Translations under genes and position numbers: made by a program
The notes under the pieces: model-generated
What the model saw: the letters and a program-made list of their open reading frames with translations, nothing else
Database searches by the model: none
Told to the model about the DNA's origin: nothing
NCBI GenBank assembly: GCA_002798295.1
Contig: NWQT01000011.1
Span: 1-64,000, forward strand
Direction of reading: 5' to 3'
Origin: Lysobacteraceae bacterium NML07-0707
GTDB lineage: Bacteria; Pseudomonadota; Gammaproteobacteria; Xanthomonadales; Xanthomonadaceae
DNA: 64,000 nucleotides
Shown here: in pieces, positions 21,955 to 31,136 of the stretch
Numbering within the stretch: position 1 is the stretch's first letter
Layout: each line of letters begins with the position of its first letter

Positions 21955-23400
21955 ATGAATCAAGCCCTGAGTCTTGCCCAATCCCGTTTGCTGACCCCGG
22001 CAGGGCTGGCCATTGATGATCTTTCCCGCGCGTTTTCGCGTCTTATGGCAAGTGGCGCGGATTTTGGCGATTTGTATTTCCAGCATGCCCGTCGCGAAAG
22101 CTGGGCGATGGAAGATGGCATCGTCAAAGACGGGGCTCATGCCATTGAACAGGGCGTGGGCGTGCGCGCCATCAGCGGAGAAAAAACCGGCTTTGCCTAT
22201 TCCGGCGAGATTGATGGCGCTGCCCTGCTGGCCGCTGCCGACAGCGCCCGTGCCATCGCCCGTGGTGGCGCAGCGCTGCCGGGCGGGGTATTGGTGGCCG
22301 GAGAAAACCGCCCGGCGTTGTATGCGGCGCAAGACCCGATTGATGGCATGGCCAATGAAGCCAAGCTGGACGCCCTGCGCCGCGTGGATGGCCTGTTGCG
22401 GGCGCTTGACCCGCGGGTCAAGCAAGTGATGGTGAGCTTGTCGGGGGCGCTGGATACCGTGCTGGTCGCGCGCAGTGACGGCTTGCTCGCTGCCGATGTC
22501 CGTCCGCTGGTACGGATGAATATCCAGGTGATTGTCGAGCAAAATGGTCGCCGTGAGTCCGGCTATGCCGGTTTTGGTGGCCGTTATGGCTATCAGGCGC
22601 TTTTGGGCAGTGGGCAGCCGGAAAAATTCGCTCGCCAGGCATTGCGCCAGGCGCTTTTGAATCTGGAGGCGGTGGAGGCCCCGGCCGGCCTGATGCCGGT
22701 GGTGCTGGGCAATGGCTGGACCGGCGTGTTGTTGCACGAAGCGGTCGGGCATGGTCTGGAAGGTGACTTCAACCGCAAGGGTACCAGCACCTATGCCGGA
22801 CGCATGGGGCAGCGCGTGGCGGCACCGGGCATCACCATCGTTGATGACGGCACCCTGGCCGGGCGGCGCGGCTCGCTCAATATCGACGATGAAGGCATAC
22901 CCAGCCAGTGCACGCCGCTGATTGAAGACGGCATCCTCACCGGCTATATGCAGGACAGCTTGAACGCCCGGCTGATGGGCATGGCGCCGACCGGCAATGG
23001 CCGCCGTGAATCCTATGCGCATCTGGTGATGCCGCGCATGACCAATACTTATATGCTGGCCGGACAAGATGATCCCGAAGACATGATTCGCTCGGTCAAG
23101 CGCGGCCTGTATGCGGTCAACTTCGGCGGTGGGCAGGTGGATATCACCAGCGGCAAATATGTGTTTTCCGCCACCGAGGCATACCTGATTGAAGACGGCA
23201 AAATCACTGCCCCGGTCAAGGGCGCGACCCTGATTGGCAATGGCCCGGAAACCATGCAGAAAGTGACCATGGTGGGGCATGACCTGGCGCTGGATGAAGG
23301 CGTGGGAGTATGCGGCAAGGACGGCCAGTCGGTGCCGGTGGGTGTGGGACAGCCCTCACTGAAAATCAGCGAGCTGACCGTGGGAGGCACCCAGGCGTGA
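21955..23400 (+). CDS. tldD: Metalloprotease subunit TldD
   Basis: A 481-aa zinc protease subunit that with TldE/PmbA forms a heterodimer degrading unfolded peptides (for example in microcin B17 maturation and CcdA turnover). The HExxxH zinc site is visible as [13 protein letters not shown], followed by the [23 protein letters not shown] segment of the family. ATG 21955 ([13 protein letters not shown]) has CGGAG upstream. It is separated from pmbA by the repeat element and by darP on the other strand. Confidence 0.95.
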   Translation: MNQALSLAQSRLLTPAGLAIDDLSRAFSRLMASGADFGDLYFQHARRESWAMEDGIVKDGAHAIEQGVGVRAISGEKTGFAYSGEIDGAALLAAADSARAIARGGAALPGGVLVAGENRPALYAAQDPIDGMANEAKLDALRRVDGLLRALDPRVKQVMVSLSGALDTVLVARSDGLLAADVRPLVRMNIQVIVEQNGRRESGYAGFGGRYGYQALLGSGQPEKFARQALRQALLNLEAVEAPAGLMPVVLGNGWTGVLLHEAVGHGLEGDFNRKGTSTYAGRMGQRVAAPGITIVDDGTLAGRRGSLNIDDEGIPSQCTPLIEDGILTGYMQDSLNARLMGMAPTGNGRRESYAHLVMPRMTNTYMLAGQDDPEDMIRSVKRGLYAVNFGGGQVDITSGKYVFSATEAYLIEDGKITAPVKGATLIGNGPETMQKVTMVGHDLALDEGVGVCGKDGQSVPVGVGQPSLKISELTVGGTQA

Positions 23401-23477
23401 ATGCCGGGCAGCGGCGCGATACATGGCCGAAGACAGGGCAAGGCACGGTGAGGGCGCTGGTCGCGCTCCCCGGCTTG

Positions 23478-23818
23478 CCGCCCTGTTCTGCCGCGTCGAG
23501 CGCTGCAATGCAATATCAGTCATTTTCATTGACCGGCCTGAATGTACAGCTCGACGAGCTTGCGCTTCTATACCCAAAATGGCTTGAGCCTTTGTTGTAT
23601 TTTCAACGCCGGGACTGCGCCCGGCAGCGCACCCACTTTCTTTTAGAAAGAAAGTGGGCAAAGAAATCGCCCAGGCTGACGTGCCTTGCTGCGCAAGGTT
23701 CCCTGCGATCCTCGCGCCCAATGGCGGCAGGGCAAACTCGCATCGCTACGCGCTGCTCAAACATGCCCTGCCTTTTCCCATGGGGCGCTGCGGTACTCGG
23801 CACGCCAGAACAGGGCGG
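23478..23818. repeat. TIR-bounded structured repeat element, copy B (inverted)
   Basis: It lies in the gap between the tldD stop and the darP stop. Its 23-bp ends (23478-23500 and 23796-23818) are inverted repeats matching at 20 of 23 positions. The reverse complement of 23604-23816 is clearly homologous to copy A. Two inner hairpins carry different but still complementary bases: CCTTGC/GCAAGG where copy A has CCCCGC/GCGGGG, and CCCACTTTCTTT/AAAGAAAGTGGG where copy A has CCTCCTTTCTTT/AAAGAAAGGAGG. The distal 100 bp (23501-23603) are not alike. Confidence 0.8.
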
Positions 23819-23837
23819 AAAGGCAAAAGCAAACGCG

Positions 23838-24410
23838 CTATTCCGACGCTTCAACATCCATCACCGCCGCATCATCGGCTTCGCTGCCATCATCGCCATT
23901 CAACGTCTCGTGTATCAGCCGATACAGCTCGCGGAAGGCGCGCGGCGGCTTGTTACGGCGGCTCTCCTCCTGCGCATTGCGCAGCAATTGCCGCAGCCGC
24001 TGCCGGTCAGTCTCCGGGTGCCCGGCCAGGAATGCCGCCAGCACCTCATCGCCGCCTTCCAGAAGCCGCGTGCGCCAGCCCTCGGCGCGGTGCATCAGTG
24101 CCACCTGGCGGCGCGAGCCTTCACTATTGGCATCCAGCGCCTCGCGGATGGCTTCCAGCGCCTGGTCCTGTTCCTTGCGCATCTGCTTGGCCAAAAACGC
24201 CACGGCGCGCTTGCGGGCAATCGGCGAGGTGATGCGCTTGGCTTCCAGCACATGTGCTTGCAGCATTTCATCCATCGGCAATTTGGCCAGCTCTGCCTGG
24301 GTTTTTTCCACCAATACCTGCGCCAGTGCCAGCACATCCAGCGCCGCCCGGCGTTGCTCACTGCGGCTGGGAGAGAAATACTCGCCGGTTTCCTGATCGC
24401 GTCCGCGCAT
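23838..24410 (-). CDS. darP: Ribosome-associated protein DarP/YjgA (DUF615)
   Basis: A 190-aa highly charged protein. MRGRDQETGEYFSPSRSEQRRAALDVLALAQVLVE and LDANSEGSRRQVALMHRAEGWRTRLL resemble DUF615/YjgA, which binds the 50S subunit late in assembly. The acidic C-terminus (DDGSEADDAAVMDVEASE) is an extension. The start at 24410 has GAGGG upstream; the frame is open further but overlaps pmbA's 5' end. It is divergent from pmbA (39 nt), an arrangement also seen for yjgA-pmbA in E. coli. Confidence 0.93.
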   Translation of the reverse strand: MRGRDQETGEYFSPSRSEQRRAALDVLALAQVLVEKTQAELAKLPMDEMLQAHVLEAKRITSPIARKRAVAFLAKQMRKEQDQALEAIREALDANSEGSRRQVALMHRAEGWRTRLLEGGDEVLAAFLAGHPETDRQRLRQLLRNAQEESRRNKPPRAFRELYRLIHETLNGDDGSEADDAAVMDVEASE

Positions 24411-24449
24411 TTTGAAAGACCCTCTGAAAATATCCCTAAAGGATAAGCC

Positions 24450-25805
24450 ATGACACAAGCGCTTCCCGTAAATGATGACAGCATCGCCCGTCTTGACCGG
24501 CTGGAGGACACCGCCCGGCAATTGTTGGCGCTCGCCCGGGCGCAGGGCGCAAGCCAGGCAGAAGTCAGTTGCAGCGATGCCAGCGGCCTTGCCATTGGCG
24601 TGCGCATGGGCGAGGTGGAAACCGTCGAATCCACCCGCAGCCGTGGCATGGGCATCACCGTGTATTTTGGCAAGCGCAAGGGCACGGCCAGCACCGGCGA
24701 TATACGTGCCGATAGCCTGGCCGCCACCGTGGCGCAGGCCTGCGCCATTGCCCGCCATACTGAGGAAGATGAGGCCGCGGGTCTGGCCGATGCCGAACTG
24801 ATGGCTACGGAGTTGCGCGAGTTTGATACCTGGCATCCGGCAGCCGTGGATGCCGAGCATGGCATCGGGCTGGCATTGGCCAGTGAGGCCGCAGGCCGCG
24901 CCGTGGATAGCCGTATCGGCAATTCCGATGGTGCCTCGTTTGCCAGCAGCCAATCGTTGTCGGTCTATGCCAATTCGCATGGCTTTGTGGGGCGTGAGCG
25001 CGACAGCCATTACAGTCTGGGCTGCGCGCTGATTGCAGGGCAGGGCGATGAGATGCAGCGTGATGGCTGGTACAGCATGGCCTTGTCACTGGACGGGCTG
25101 GAAGATGCCGCCGCGATTGGCCGTCATGCCGCAGCGCGCACGCTGGCCCGGCTCTCCCCACGCACGGTGACGACGGGTCAGATGCCAGTGATTTTTTCGG
25201 CAGAAGTCGCCCGTAGCCTGATGGGTCATTACCTGGCTGCCGTTTCCGGGGGCGCTTTGTATCGCCGCGCCAGCTTCCTGTGCGACAGCCTGGGACAGCA
25301 GCTGTTTCCGGACTGGTTCTGGCTGCAAGAAGACCCGTTCCTGATGCGCGGCTTTCGCTCCGGCAGCTACGATGCCGAAGGCGTGGCTACACGCCGCTCG
25401 CACCTCGTCAAGGACGGCATCATCCAGCGCTATGTACTGGGCAGCTATTCGGCGCGCCAGCTGGGGCTGGTCAGCACCGCCAATGCCGGTGGAGTGCACA
25501 ATATCCATGTCAGCGCCAATGCCGAAAATCTGGATGCAATCCTCCGCAGCCAGTCGCGCGCGCTGTATGTCACCGAGCTGATGGGGCAGGGCGTGAACAT
25601 GATTACCGGCGACTACTCGCGCGGCGCGGCGGGCTTCATGGTCGAAAACGGCGAGATTGCCTACCCGGTGGATGGCTTCACCATCGCCGGCAACCTGCGG
25701 CAGATGTTTGCCAGCATCGAGGCGGTCGGCGCTGACTTCGACGCGCGCTCGCACCTGCGCACAGGCCCGATACTGATTGGCCGCATGACCGTGGCGGGCA
25801 ATTGA
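24450..25805 (+). CDS. pmbA: Metalloprotease subunit TldE (PmbA)
   Basis: A 451-aa partner of TldD. It shows the N-terminal VSCSDASGLAIGVRMGEVETVESTRSRGMGITVYFG and the C-terminal MGQGVNMITGDYSRGAAGFMVENGEIAYPVDGFTIAGNL signatures of PmbA. As expected, it lacks the HExxxH zinc motif carried by TldD. The start follows AAAGGATAAGCC at good spacing. Confidence 0.95.
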   Translation: MTQALPVNDDSIARLDRLEDTARQLLALARAQGASQAEVSCSDASGLAIGVRMGEVETVESTRSRGMGITVYFGKRKGTASTGDIRADSLAATVAQACAIARHTEEDEAAGLADAELMATELREFDTWHPAAVDAEHGIGLALASEAAGRAVDSRIGNSDGASFASSQSLSVYANSHGFVGRERDSHYSLGCALIAGQGDEMQRDGWYSMALSLDGLEDAAAIGRHAAARTLARLSPRTVTTGQMPVIFSAEVARSLMGHYLAAVSGGALYRRASFLCDSLGQQLFPDWFWLQEDPFLMRGFRSGSYDAEGVATRRSHLVKDGIIQRYVLGSYSARQLGLVSTANAGGVHNIHVSANAENLDAILRSQSRALYVTELMGQGVNMITGDYSRGAAGFMVENGEIAYPVDGFTIAGNLRQMFASIEAVGADFDARSHLRTGPILIGRMTVAGN

Positions 25806-25880
25806 CATTAGCCGATGCTGGTCAAGCTAATAGCTTCAAGATAAAGTCAGACCAGAAATTTTCACAAGAGGATGGCAACG

Positions 25881-26297
25881 ATGAACGAAAACCCGATGAC
25901 CGATAGCGATGTTTCTGCCGATGACCGCAATCTGGCGATGCTCGCCCATCTTTCAGCACTGCTGGGACTGATATTCAGTGCAGGCATCCTGGTGTTTCTT
26001 GGGCCGCTTGTTTTCTGGCTGATTTACAAAGACAGGCCGGAAAAAGCCTTTATTGCCAGCCAAGCCAAAGAAGCATTGAATTTCCAGATCTCCCTGGCGT
26101 TGATTATCTTTGTCACGGCAATCGCCATGATGGTTCTCAGTATCATTCCGTTCATCGGCTGGCTGATTGCCGCTTTGCTTGGGCTGGGACTGCTGGTATT
26201 GGCGATTGCAGACTTTGTTCTGACCATCATCGCCGCACTCAAGGCCAAAGACGGCATCGCCTACCGCTATCCCTTCACCCTGCGCCTTTTCTCCTGA
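25881..26297 (+). CDS. DUF4870 membrane protein
   Basis: A 138-aa protein. After a short acidic N-terminus it has three or four membrane helices (ALLGLIFSAGILVFLGPLVFWLIY; ISLALIIFVTAIAMMVLSIIPFIGWLIAALLGLGLLVLAI). The ASQAKEALNFQIS and KDGIAYRYPFTLRLF motifs are diagnostic of DUF4870 (Tic20-like fold). AAGAGG lies 9 nt before ATG 25881, which I prefer to the in-frame ATG at 25872 that overlaps the site. Function is unknown. Confidence 0.88.
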   Translation: MNENPMTDSDVSADDRNLAMLAHLSALLGLIFSAGILVFLGPLVFWLIYKDRPEKAFIASQAKEALNFQISLALIIFVTAIAMMVLSIIPFIGWLIAALLGLGLLVLAIADFVLTIIAALKAKDGIAYRYPFTLRLFS

Positions 26298-26348
26298 TTG
26301 CAGCCCGGCTTTGAAGTCAAAGCCAATGAGGCGGCTATTGCTCGACAG

Positions 26349-26370
26349 CCCCCGTTCGATCTGGACGGGG
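26349..26370 (+). terminator. Possible terminator after DUF4870 gene
   Basis: CCCCGT (26350-26355) pairs with ACGGGG (26365-26370), and weakly T-rich sequence follows. The rest of 26298-26532 holds no gene that I can support. Confidence 0.35.
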
Positions 26371-26532
26371 ACTGTTGTATTTGTAGCCAGGAACAATCGC
26401 CCAGCGGGTATTTGGCAAGTTTTCTGATAAAGGTCAGCTGGACGCTGGTATTACCGACTCATTCGGCGCAGGCAGTAAAAAACAAGGGCTTTAGGAAGCA
26501 AGTATGTGTAAACAAAATTTTAACTTACTGAT

Positions 26533-26790
26533 ATAGCAAGCAAAAACAGGTGCTACCGCCATTCAAAAATCAGCGAGGCTAAATTTCAACATCTTTTGCG
26601 CCTGTTTGCCATGGACTTGACCGCCACGGATGCCGTGCAGTTGTGTGGCCTTTCCGTGCGCTCGTCAATACCGTGTACCAACGTATCCGTGTCCGCCTGG
26701 CTCAAGAATGCGCTGTGCAGTCTCCGTTCTCGGGCGAGCTTGAAGCCGATGAACCCTATTTCGACCCCAAGCGTATCCGGGGCAAACGTG
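26533..26790 (+). pseudogene. IS1595-family transposase, 5' fragment with frameshift
   Basis: In one frame the sequence encodes SKNRCYRHSKISEAKFQHLL and then RLFAMDLTATDAVQLCGLSVRS. It then moves one frame to VNTVYQRIRVRLAQECAVQSPFSGELEADEPYFDPKRIRGKRG. Together these are the N-terminal zinc-ribbon/HTH and the start of the catalytic domain (ELEADE holds the first catalytic Asp) of an IS1595 (ISXO2-like) transposase. One base appears lost at RS|VN. No proper start codon is left (ATA at the expected place). The fragment stops abruptly at GKRG, where IS3-type sequence begins. Confidence 0.8.
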
Positions 26791-27120
26791 GGCCTGCCGC
26801 AGGTGCTGCGTACCGACAACGGCCCCGAGTTCCTGGGCGAAGCCTTCGTGCAGTGGGCCAAGCTCAACGGCATGTCCCTCCGCTATATCCAGCCTGGCAA
26901 GCCGAACCAGAACGCCTACATCGAACGCTTCAACCGGACGTTCCGAGAGGAGGTTCTGGATCAACACCTATTCACCCGCCTCGACGATGTGCGCGAAGCC
27001 GCCTATGGATGGATGCTCGAATACAACCAGGCGCGTCCCCACGACGCACTCGGCCATCTCACCCCCACCGAATACCGCAATCACCTCGCCGGAAGTTCTA
27101 CTTTTGAAATGTATGTTTGA
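26791..27120 (+). pseudogene. IS3-family transposase (OrfB), 3' fragment
   Basis: It begins at GLPQVLRTDNGPEFLGEAFVQWA, with the second catalytic Asp in RTDNGPEF. It continues through PGKPNQNAYIERFNRTFREEVLDQ (the catalytic Glu region) to the end of an IS3-family OrfB integrase core. The first half of OrfB and all of OrfA are missing. It is fused in frame to part of the IS1595 remnant, giving an open frame of 174 codons from 26596 that is a chimera and unlikely to be functional. Confidence 0.85.
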
Positions 27121-27183
27121 CGGGGAGGCTTACGGTCGCTTGCTGATATTCTGTTACGTTCTGATTTTTCATGAGGACTTCCA

Positions 27184-29349
27184 ATGCGTCTGAATACTTT
27201 GGCTGTTGCGCTTGTACTTGCGGCCTCTGGAACTGCTGCCCATGCCGGTGAAGGCATGTGGGTGCCGCAGCAATTGCCGCAGATTGCCGAGCCGCTGGCC
27301 AAGGCCGGGCTCAAGCTCGACCCGCAGCAGCTGGCCGACCTCACCGGCGACCCGCTGGGGGCAGTGGTGTCGTTGGGCGGCTGCACGGCGGGTTTTGTCT
27401 CGCCGCAGGGGCTGGTTGCCACCAACCACCATTGCGCCTATGGCGCGATTCAGCTCAACTCCACCGCCGAGAACAATCTCATCGCCAATGGTTTCCATGC
27501 CGCCCGCCAGGCAGATGAGTTGTCCGCAGGTCCCAATGCGCGGATTTTCGTGCTGGACTCAATTACCGATGTCACCGATGAGGTGCGCCGCACGCTGGCA
27601 GCCGAGCGCGATGCGGCCAAACGCAGCCGTGTTCTGGATGCGCTGGAAACCCGTCTGGTGGCCGAATGCGAAGCTGAGCCGGGCTATCACTGCCGCCTGT
27701 ACAGCTTCATGGGCGGTAATAGCTACCGGCTGTTCCGCAATATCGAAATCCGCGACGTGCGTCTGGCCTATGCACCGCCCGGTGGCATTGGCAAATTCGG
27801 TGGCGATGTCGATAACTGGATGTGGCCGCGGCATACCGGTGATTTTTCCTTCTACCGCGCCTATGTCGGCAAGGACGGCAAACCGGCAGCGTATAGCCCG
27901 GACAATGTGCCATATCAGCCCAAGCATTGGCTGAAGCTGGCCGACAAGCCGCTGCGCGCCGGGGATTTCGTGATGGTGGCCGGCTACCCCGGGCGTACCA
28001 GCCGCTATGCACTGGCCGGGGAGTTCGAGCACACCCAGAATCAGGCCTATCCCGCCTCCATCCGCCATTTTGACCGGGTGATTGCGCTGATTGAGGAAGC
28101 CGGGGCGCGGGATGCCGATACCAAGGTGAAATACGCCAATACCCTGGCCGGGCTTGCCAACAGCAGCAAGAACATGAAAGGCATGTTGGAAGGCTTCAAG
28201 CGCATCGACGCGCTGGCCGACAAGCAGGCCGAAGAAGCCGCGGTACTGGCCTGGTTGCGCAGCCAGGGCGCCGCAGGTCGTGCGGCGCTGGAGGCGCATC
28301 GCACACTGACGACCAACAATGCCGAAGCCGCCGCCAATAGCGAGCGCAATCTGCTGGTTGGCCAGATTCGCCGCAATGCCCTGCTTGCCACGGCGATGAC
28401 CCTGTACCGACTGGCGATTGAAAACGAAAAGCCCGAAGCCGAGCGGCAGCCGGGTTATCAGCCGCGTGACCTGGCAGGCATCGAGGGCAGCCTGCGGCAG
28501 ATGGAGCGCCGTTATGTGCCGGCCATGGATCGCAAAATCAGCGAATACTGGCTGGGCGAATACCTGAAGCTGCCGGCTGACAAGCGTTCGGCGCAGATTG
28601 ATGCCTGGCTGGGCGGCAATGATGCGGCGGCCATGTCGCGGGCGCTGGATGCGCTGTACCAGAGCCGTCTGGGCGATACCGCAGAGCGGCTGAAATGGCT
28701 GAAGGCCGACCGCGCCGCTTTTGAGGCCAGCCAAGACCCGGCCATCCAGCTTGCCGTGGCGCTGATGCCCTCGGTGCTGGCACAGGAAGAAAAAGCCCGT
28801 CGCGTAGAGGGCGAAACCCTGGCAGCAAGGCCGCTGTATCTCAAGGCCGTGGCCGACTATCGCGCCAGCCGCGGCCAATTCGTATATCCCGATGCCAATT
28901 CCAGTCTGCGCATCACCTTCGGCAATGTGCAGGGCTATGCCCCGGCCGATGGCGTTCAGTACACCGCCTTCACCACGCTTGAAGGCATCCTGCCCAAAGA
29001 CACCGGCCAAGAGCCGTTCGACTCGCCCAAGGCGCTGCTCGATGCAGTGCGCGCCAAGCGTTATGGCGGCCTGGCCGATGCTGCACTTGGCAGCGTGCCG
29101 GTCAACTTCCTCTCTGACCTGGATGTCACCGGCGGCAATTCCGGCTCGCCGGTGCTGAATGCCGAAGGTCAGCTGGTGGGGCTGCTGTTTGACATGACCT
29201 TCGACTCGGTGGTGTCCAACTGGGTGTTTGATGCGGCCAAGACCCGCACCATCTCCATGGATGCGCGCTATATGCGCTGGGTGATGCAGGAGGTCTATCC
29301 GGCACCGAATCTGTTGCAGGAAATGGGCGTTGCCAGCCAAGCCAAGTAA
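27184..29349 (+). CDS. S46 family dipeptidyl-peptidase (DPP7/DPP11-like)
   Basis: A 721-aa periplasmic serine peptidase with a signal peptide (MRLNTLAVALVLAASGTAAHA) followed by GEGMWVPQQLP, the standard S46 mature start. The chymotrypsin-like triad is visible: His in VATNHHCAYGAIQ, Asp in FGGDVDNWMWPRHTGDF and Ser in VTGGNSGSPVLN. Family members release dipeptides from peptide N-termini and are common in Xanthomonadales and Bacteroidetes that feed on peptides. The stretch after the catalytic Ser reads GLLFDMTFDSVVSNWVFD; in DPP11 the residue after FD is an Arg selecting acidic P1 residues and in DPP7 a Gly, whereas here it is Met. A terminator-like hairpin follows. Confidence 0.93.
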   Translation: MRLNTLAVALVLAASGTAAHAGEGMWVPQQLPQIAEPLAKAGLKLDPQQLADLTGDPLGAVVSLGGCTAGFVSPQGLVATNHHCAYGAIQLNSTAENNLIANGFHAARQADELSAGPNARIFVLDSITDVTDEVRRTLAAERDAAKRSRVLDALETRLVAECEAEPGYHCRLYSFMGGNSYRLFRNIEIRDVRLAYAPPGGIGKFGGDVDNWMWPRHTGDFSFYRAYVGKDGKPAAYSPDNVPYQPKHWLKLADKPLRAGDFVMVAGYPGRTSRYALAGEFEHTQNQAYPASIRHFDRVIALIEEAGARDADTKVKYANTLAGLANSSKNMKGMLEGFKRIDALADKQAEEAAVLAWLRSQGAAGRAALEAHRTLTTNNAEAAANSERNLLVGQIRRNALLATAMTLYRLAIENEKPEAERQPGYQPRDLAGIEGSLRQMERRYVPAMDRKISEYWLGEYLKLPADKRSAQIDAWLGGNDAAAMSRALDALYQSRLGDTAERLKWLKADRAAFEASQDPAIQLAVALMPSVLAQEEKARRVEGETLAARPLYLKAVADYRASRGQFVYPDANSSLRITFGNVQGYAPADGVQYTAFTTLEGILPKDTGQEPFDSPKALLDAVRAKRYGGLADAALGSVPVNFLSDLDVTGGNSGSPVLNAEGQLVGLLFDMTFDSVVSNWVFDAAKTRTISMDARYMRWVMQEVYPAPNLLQEMGVASQAK

Positions 29350-29377
29350 ACTCGAGCACTTGGCAATCATGCTCAGG

Positions 29378-29399
29378 CGGCAGGGTTCACGCCCTGCCG
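29378..29399 (+). terminator. Terminator after the S46 peptidase
   Basis: CGGCAGGG-TTCACG-CCCTGCCG, followed by TCTTCTTT. It lies 28 bp downstream of the peptidase stop and just before the next gene's ribosome-binding site. Confidence 0.65.
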
Positions 29400-29419
29400 T
29401 CTTCTTTGGAGAAAATCAG

Positions 29420-29833
29420 ATGTTGAAACAAGGCGATGTGGCCACTTGGCAAGGCGCGGACGGCCAGTGGCGATTGCTGTGGATGCTGGCGCATGATGCG
29501 CACGCGCAATTGGGCGGGATTTATTCGCTGGCGCAGTTCATCCTGATGATGGATGAAGACCCGCAGGCACTGACGCAGGACGAGCTGGACAGCCTGCGCC
29601 AAACCGAGCGTCTTGGGCATTTCCCGATTGGTGCCGAGCAGCTGCAGGCCGCAAACCTGAAAGTGGTCGGCCACATGTTGCCCAGTGACGACGACATGGA
29701 AGGCTACCGGGTTTGGCGTGCGGCGTTCGAGAAGGGCGAGGCCGGGGTGTTTACCGTGCCGCTGGAAGATATCTGGACAATGATTCTGGAAAGCCTGGCG
29801 CAAGGCGCTATGGATGATGACGGCGATGAATGA
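29420..29833 (+). CDS. Acidic cytoplasmic protein of unknown function
   Basis: A 137-aa protein starting MLKQGDVATWQGADGQWRLLWMLAHD. It is very acidic toward the C-terminus (AQGAMDDDGDE) and has no signal peptide or membrane helix. GGAG lies 8 nt before ATG 29420. The end overlaps the folC frame, so expression is probably coupled to folate metabolism genes, but I do not recognise a domain. Confidence 0.7.
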   Translation: MLKQGDVATWQGADGQWRLLWMLAHDAHAQLGGIYSLAQFILMMDEDPQALTQDELDSLRQTERLGHFPIGAEQLQAANLKVVGHMLPSDDDMEGYRVWRAAFEKGEAGVFTVPLEDIWTMILESLAQGAMDDDGDE

Positions 29834-31106
29834 GGGTTTGCAGCACTGGCTGGCGCGCCTTGAAGCGCAGCATCCGCGTGCCATTGAGCTTGGCCTTGAT
29901 CGGGTGCGCGAAGTTGCACAGCGCATGGCACTGGACAAACCGGCTGCACAGGTCATCAGCGTGGCCGGCACCAATGGCAAAGGCTCCACCGTGGCATTGA
30001 TTGAAGCCATCGCCCGCGCCCAGGGGCTGCGGGTGGGCTGTTATACCTCGCCGCATCTGCTGCGCTATAACGAGCGGGTGCGCATTGAGGGGCGTGAAGC
30101 CAGTGATGCCGAGCTCATCGCTGCGTTTGAAGCAGTGGAAGCGGCGCGCGGCGAGGTTTCGCTGACCTATTTTGAGGCGGGTACCCTGGCTGCGCTATGG
30201 CTGTTTGCCCGCGCCGGGCTTGACCTCGTCGTGCTGGAAGTGGGGCTGGGCGGCCGCCTGGATGCGGTGAATATCGTCGATGCCGACTGCGCCGTCATCA
30301 CCACCGTTGACCTTGACCATCAGGACTGGCTGGGTGCGGATACCGAGGCGATCGGCTTTGAAAAAGCCGGGATTGCCCGCGAAGGCAAGCCGCTGGTACT
30401 GGGCGATGACGACCCGCCTGCCAGTGTGCTGCGCCATGCCTATGCCATCGGTGCCCCAAGCTGGCGCATCGCCAATGATTTTTTTGCAGAAAAACTGGAT
30501 GAGCGCCAGTGGCGCTATCGTGAAGTCGGCTGTGAAATGATTTTGCCGCTGCCATCGCTTAGCGCCCCGGTACAGTTGCGCAATGCCGCCTGCGCCATTG
30601 CCGCATTGCGCGCGCTTGGCCTGGACTTGCAAGCGACAGCGGTGGCCAGTGCGCTGCAAACGGCGCATCTGCCTGCACGGCTGCAAGTTTTTCAAGCCTG
30701 CGGTATCCCGGTCTGGGTGGATGTGGCGCATAACCCGCAGGCGGCGCGCGCATTGGCTGAAGCACTGGCGGCCACGCCTGAAAAAACACTGGCGGTGTAT
30801 GCGCCGCTGGCCGACAAAGATGCCGCTGGCGTGGCGGTGGCGTTGCGCGCGCAGATTGCTGGCTGGGTACTGGCAGCAAGCACGGAGGCCGGTGCGCGCG
30901 GGCTTGGGCTAGAGGCGCTGCGCGAAAAGCTGCCGCAGGATTTGCCGGTGCTCGCTGCGGAAAACACGGTGGCCGCCGCCATCGACACAGCATTGCAGCT
31001 TGCTGGCGGGCAGGGCAGGGTGCTGGTATTGGGCAGCTTCCATGCCGCTGAACAGGCGCTCGGCTGTTTGCAGGAAAAACAGGCAGCCACGGGGCGCGCG
31101 ATATAA
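29814..31106 (+). CDS. folC: Folylpolyglutamate/dihydrofolate synthase
   Basis: A protein of about 430 aa of the Mur ligase family that makes dihydrofolate and adds glutamates to folates. The ATP-binding P-loop is VISVAGTNGKGSTVALIEAI. Other signatures are CYTSPHLLRYNERVRI, GLGGRLDAVNIVD, VDLDHQDWLG and VWVDVAHNPQAARALAEAL. ATG 29814 overlaps the upstream gene by 20 nt; ATG 29826 (MNEGLQHWLARLE) aligns better with E. coli FolC and is an equally good choice. It is followed by dedD and purF, as in many gammaproteobacteria. Confidence 0.95.
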   Translation: MMTAMNEGLQHWLARLEAQHPRAIELGLDRVREVAQRMALDKPAAQVISVAGTNGKGSTVALIEAIARAQGLRVGCYTSPHLLRYNERVRIEGREASDAELIAAFEAVEAARGEVSLTYFEAGTLAALWLFARAGLDLVVLEVGLGGRLDAVNIVDADCAVITTVDLDHQDWLGADTEAIGFEKAGIAREGKPLVLGDDDPPASVLRHAYAIGAPSWRIANDFFAEKLDERQWRYREVGCEMILPLPSLSAPVQLRNAACAIAALRALGLDLQATAVASALQTAHLPARLQVFQACGIPVWVDVAHNPQAARALAEALAATPEKTLAVYAPLADKDAAGVAVALRAQIAGWVLAASTEAGARGLGLEALREKLPQDLPVLAAENTVAAAIDTALQLAGGQGRVLVLGSFHAAEQALGCLQEKQAATGRAI

Positions 31107-31136
31107 TCGCGCTCCCCCTTGTCATGCCGCCTCCGG

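Noticed and set aside
23310-24446. 378-codon frame spanning the tldD end, repeat copy B and darP antisense
   Set aside because: It crosses three unrelated sequences and is explained by low stop-codon frequency in GC-rich DNA.
31101-31110. TATAAT-like box before dedD
   Set aside because: No -35 hexamer at acceptable spacing; the gene is probably read from the folC transcript.
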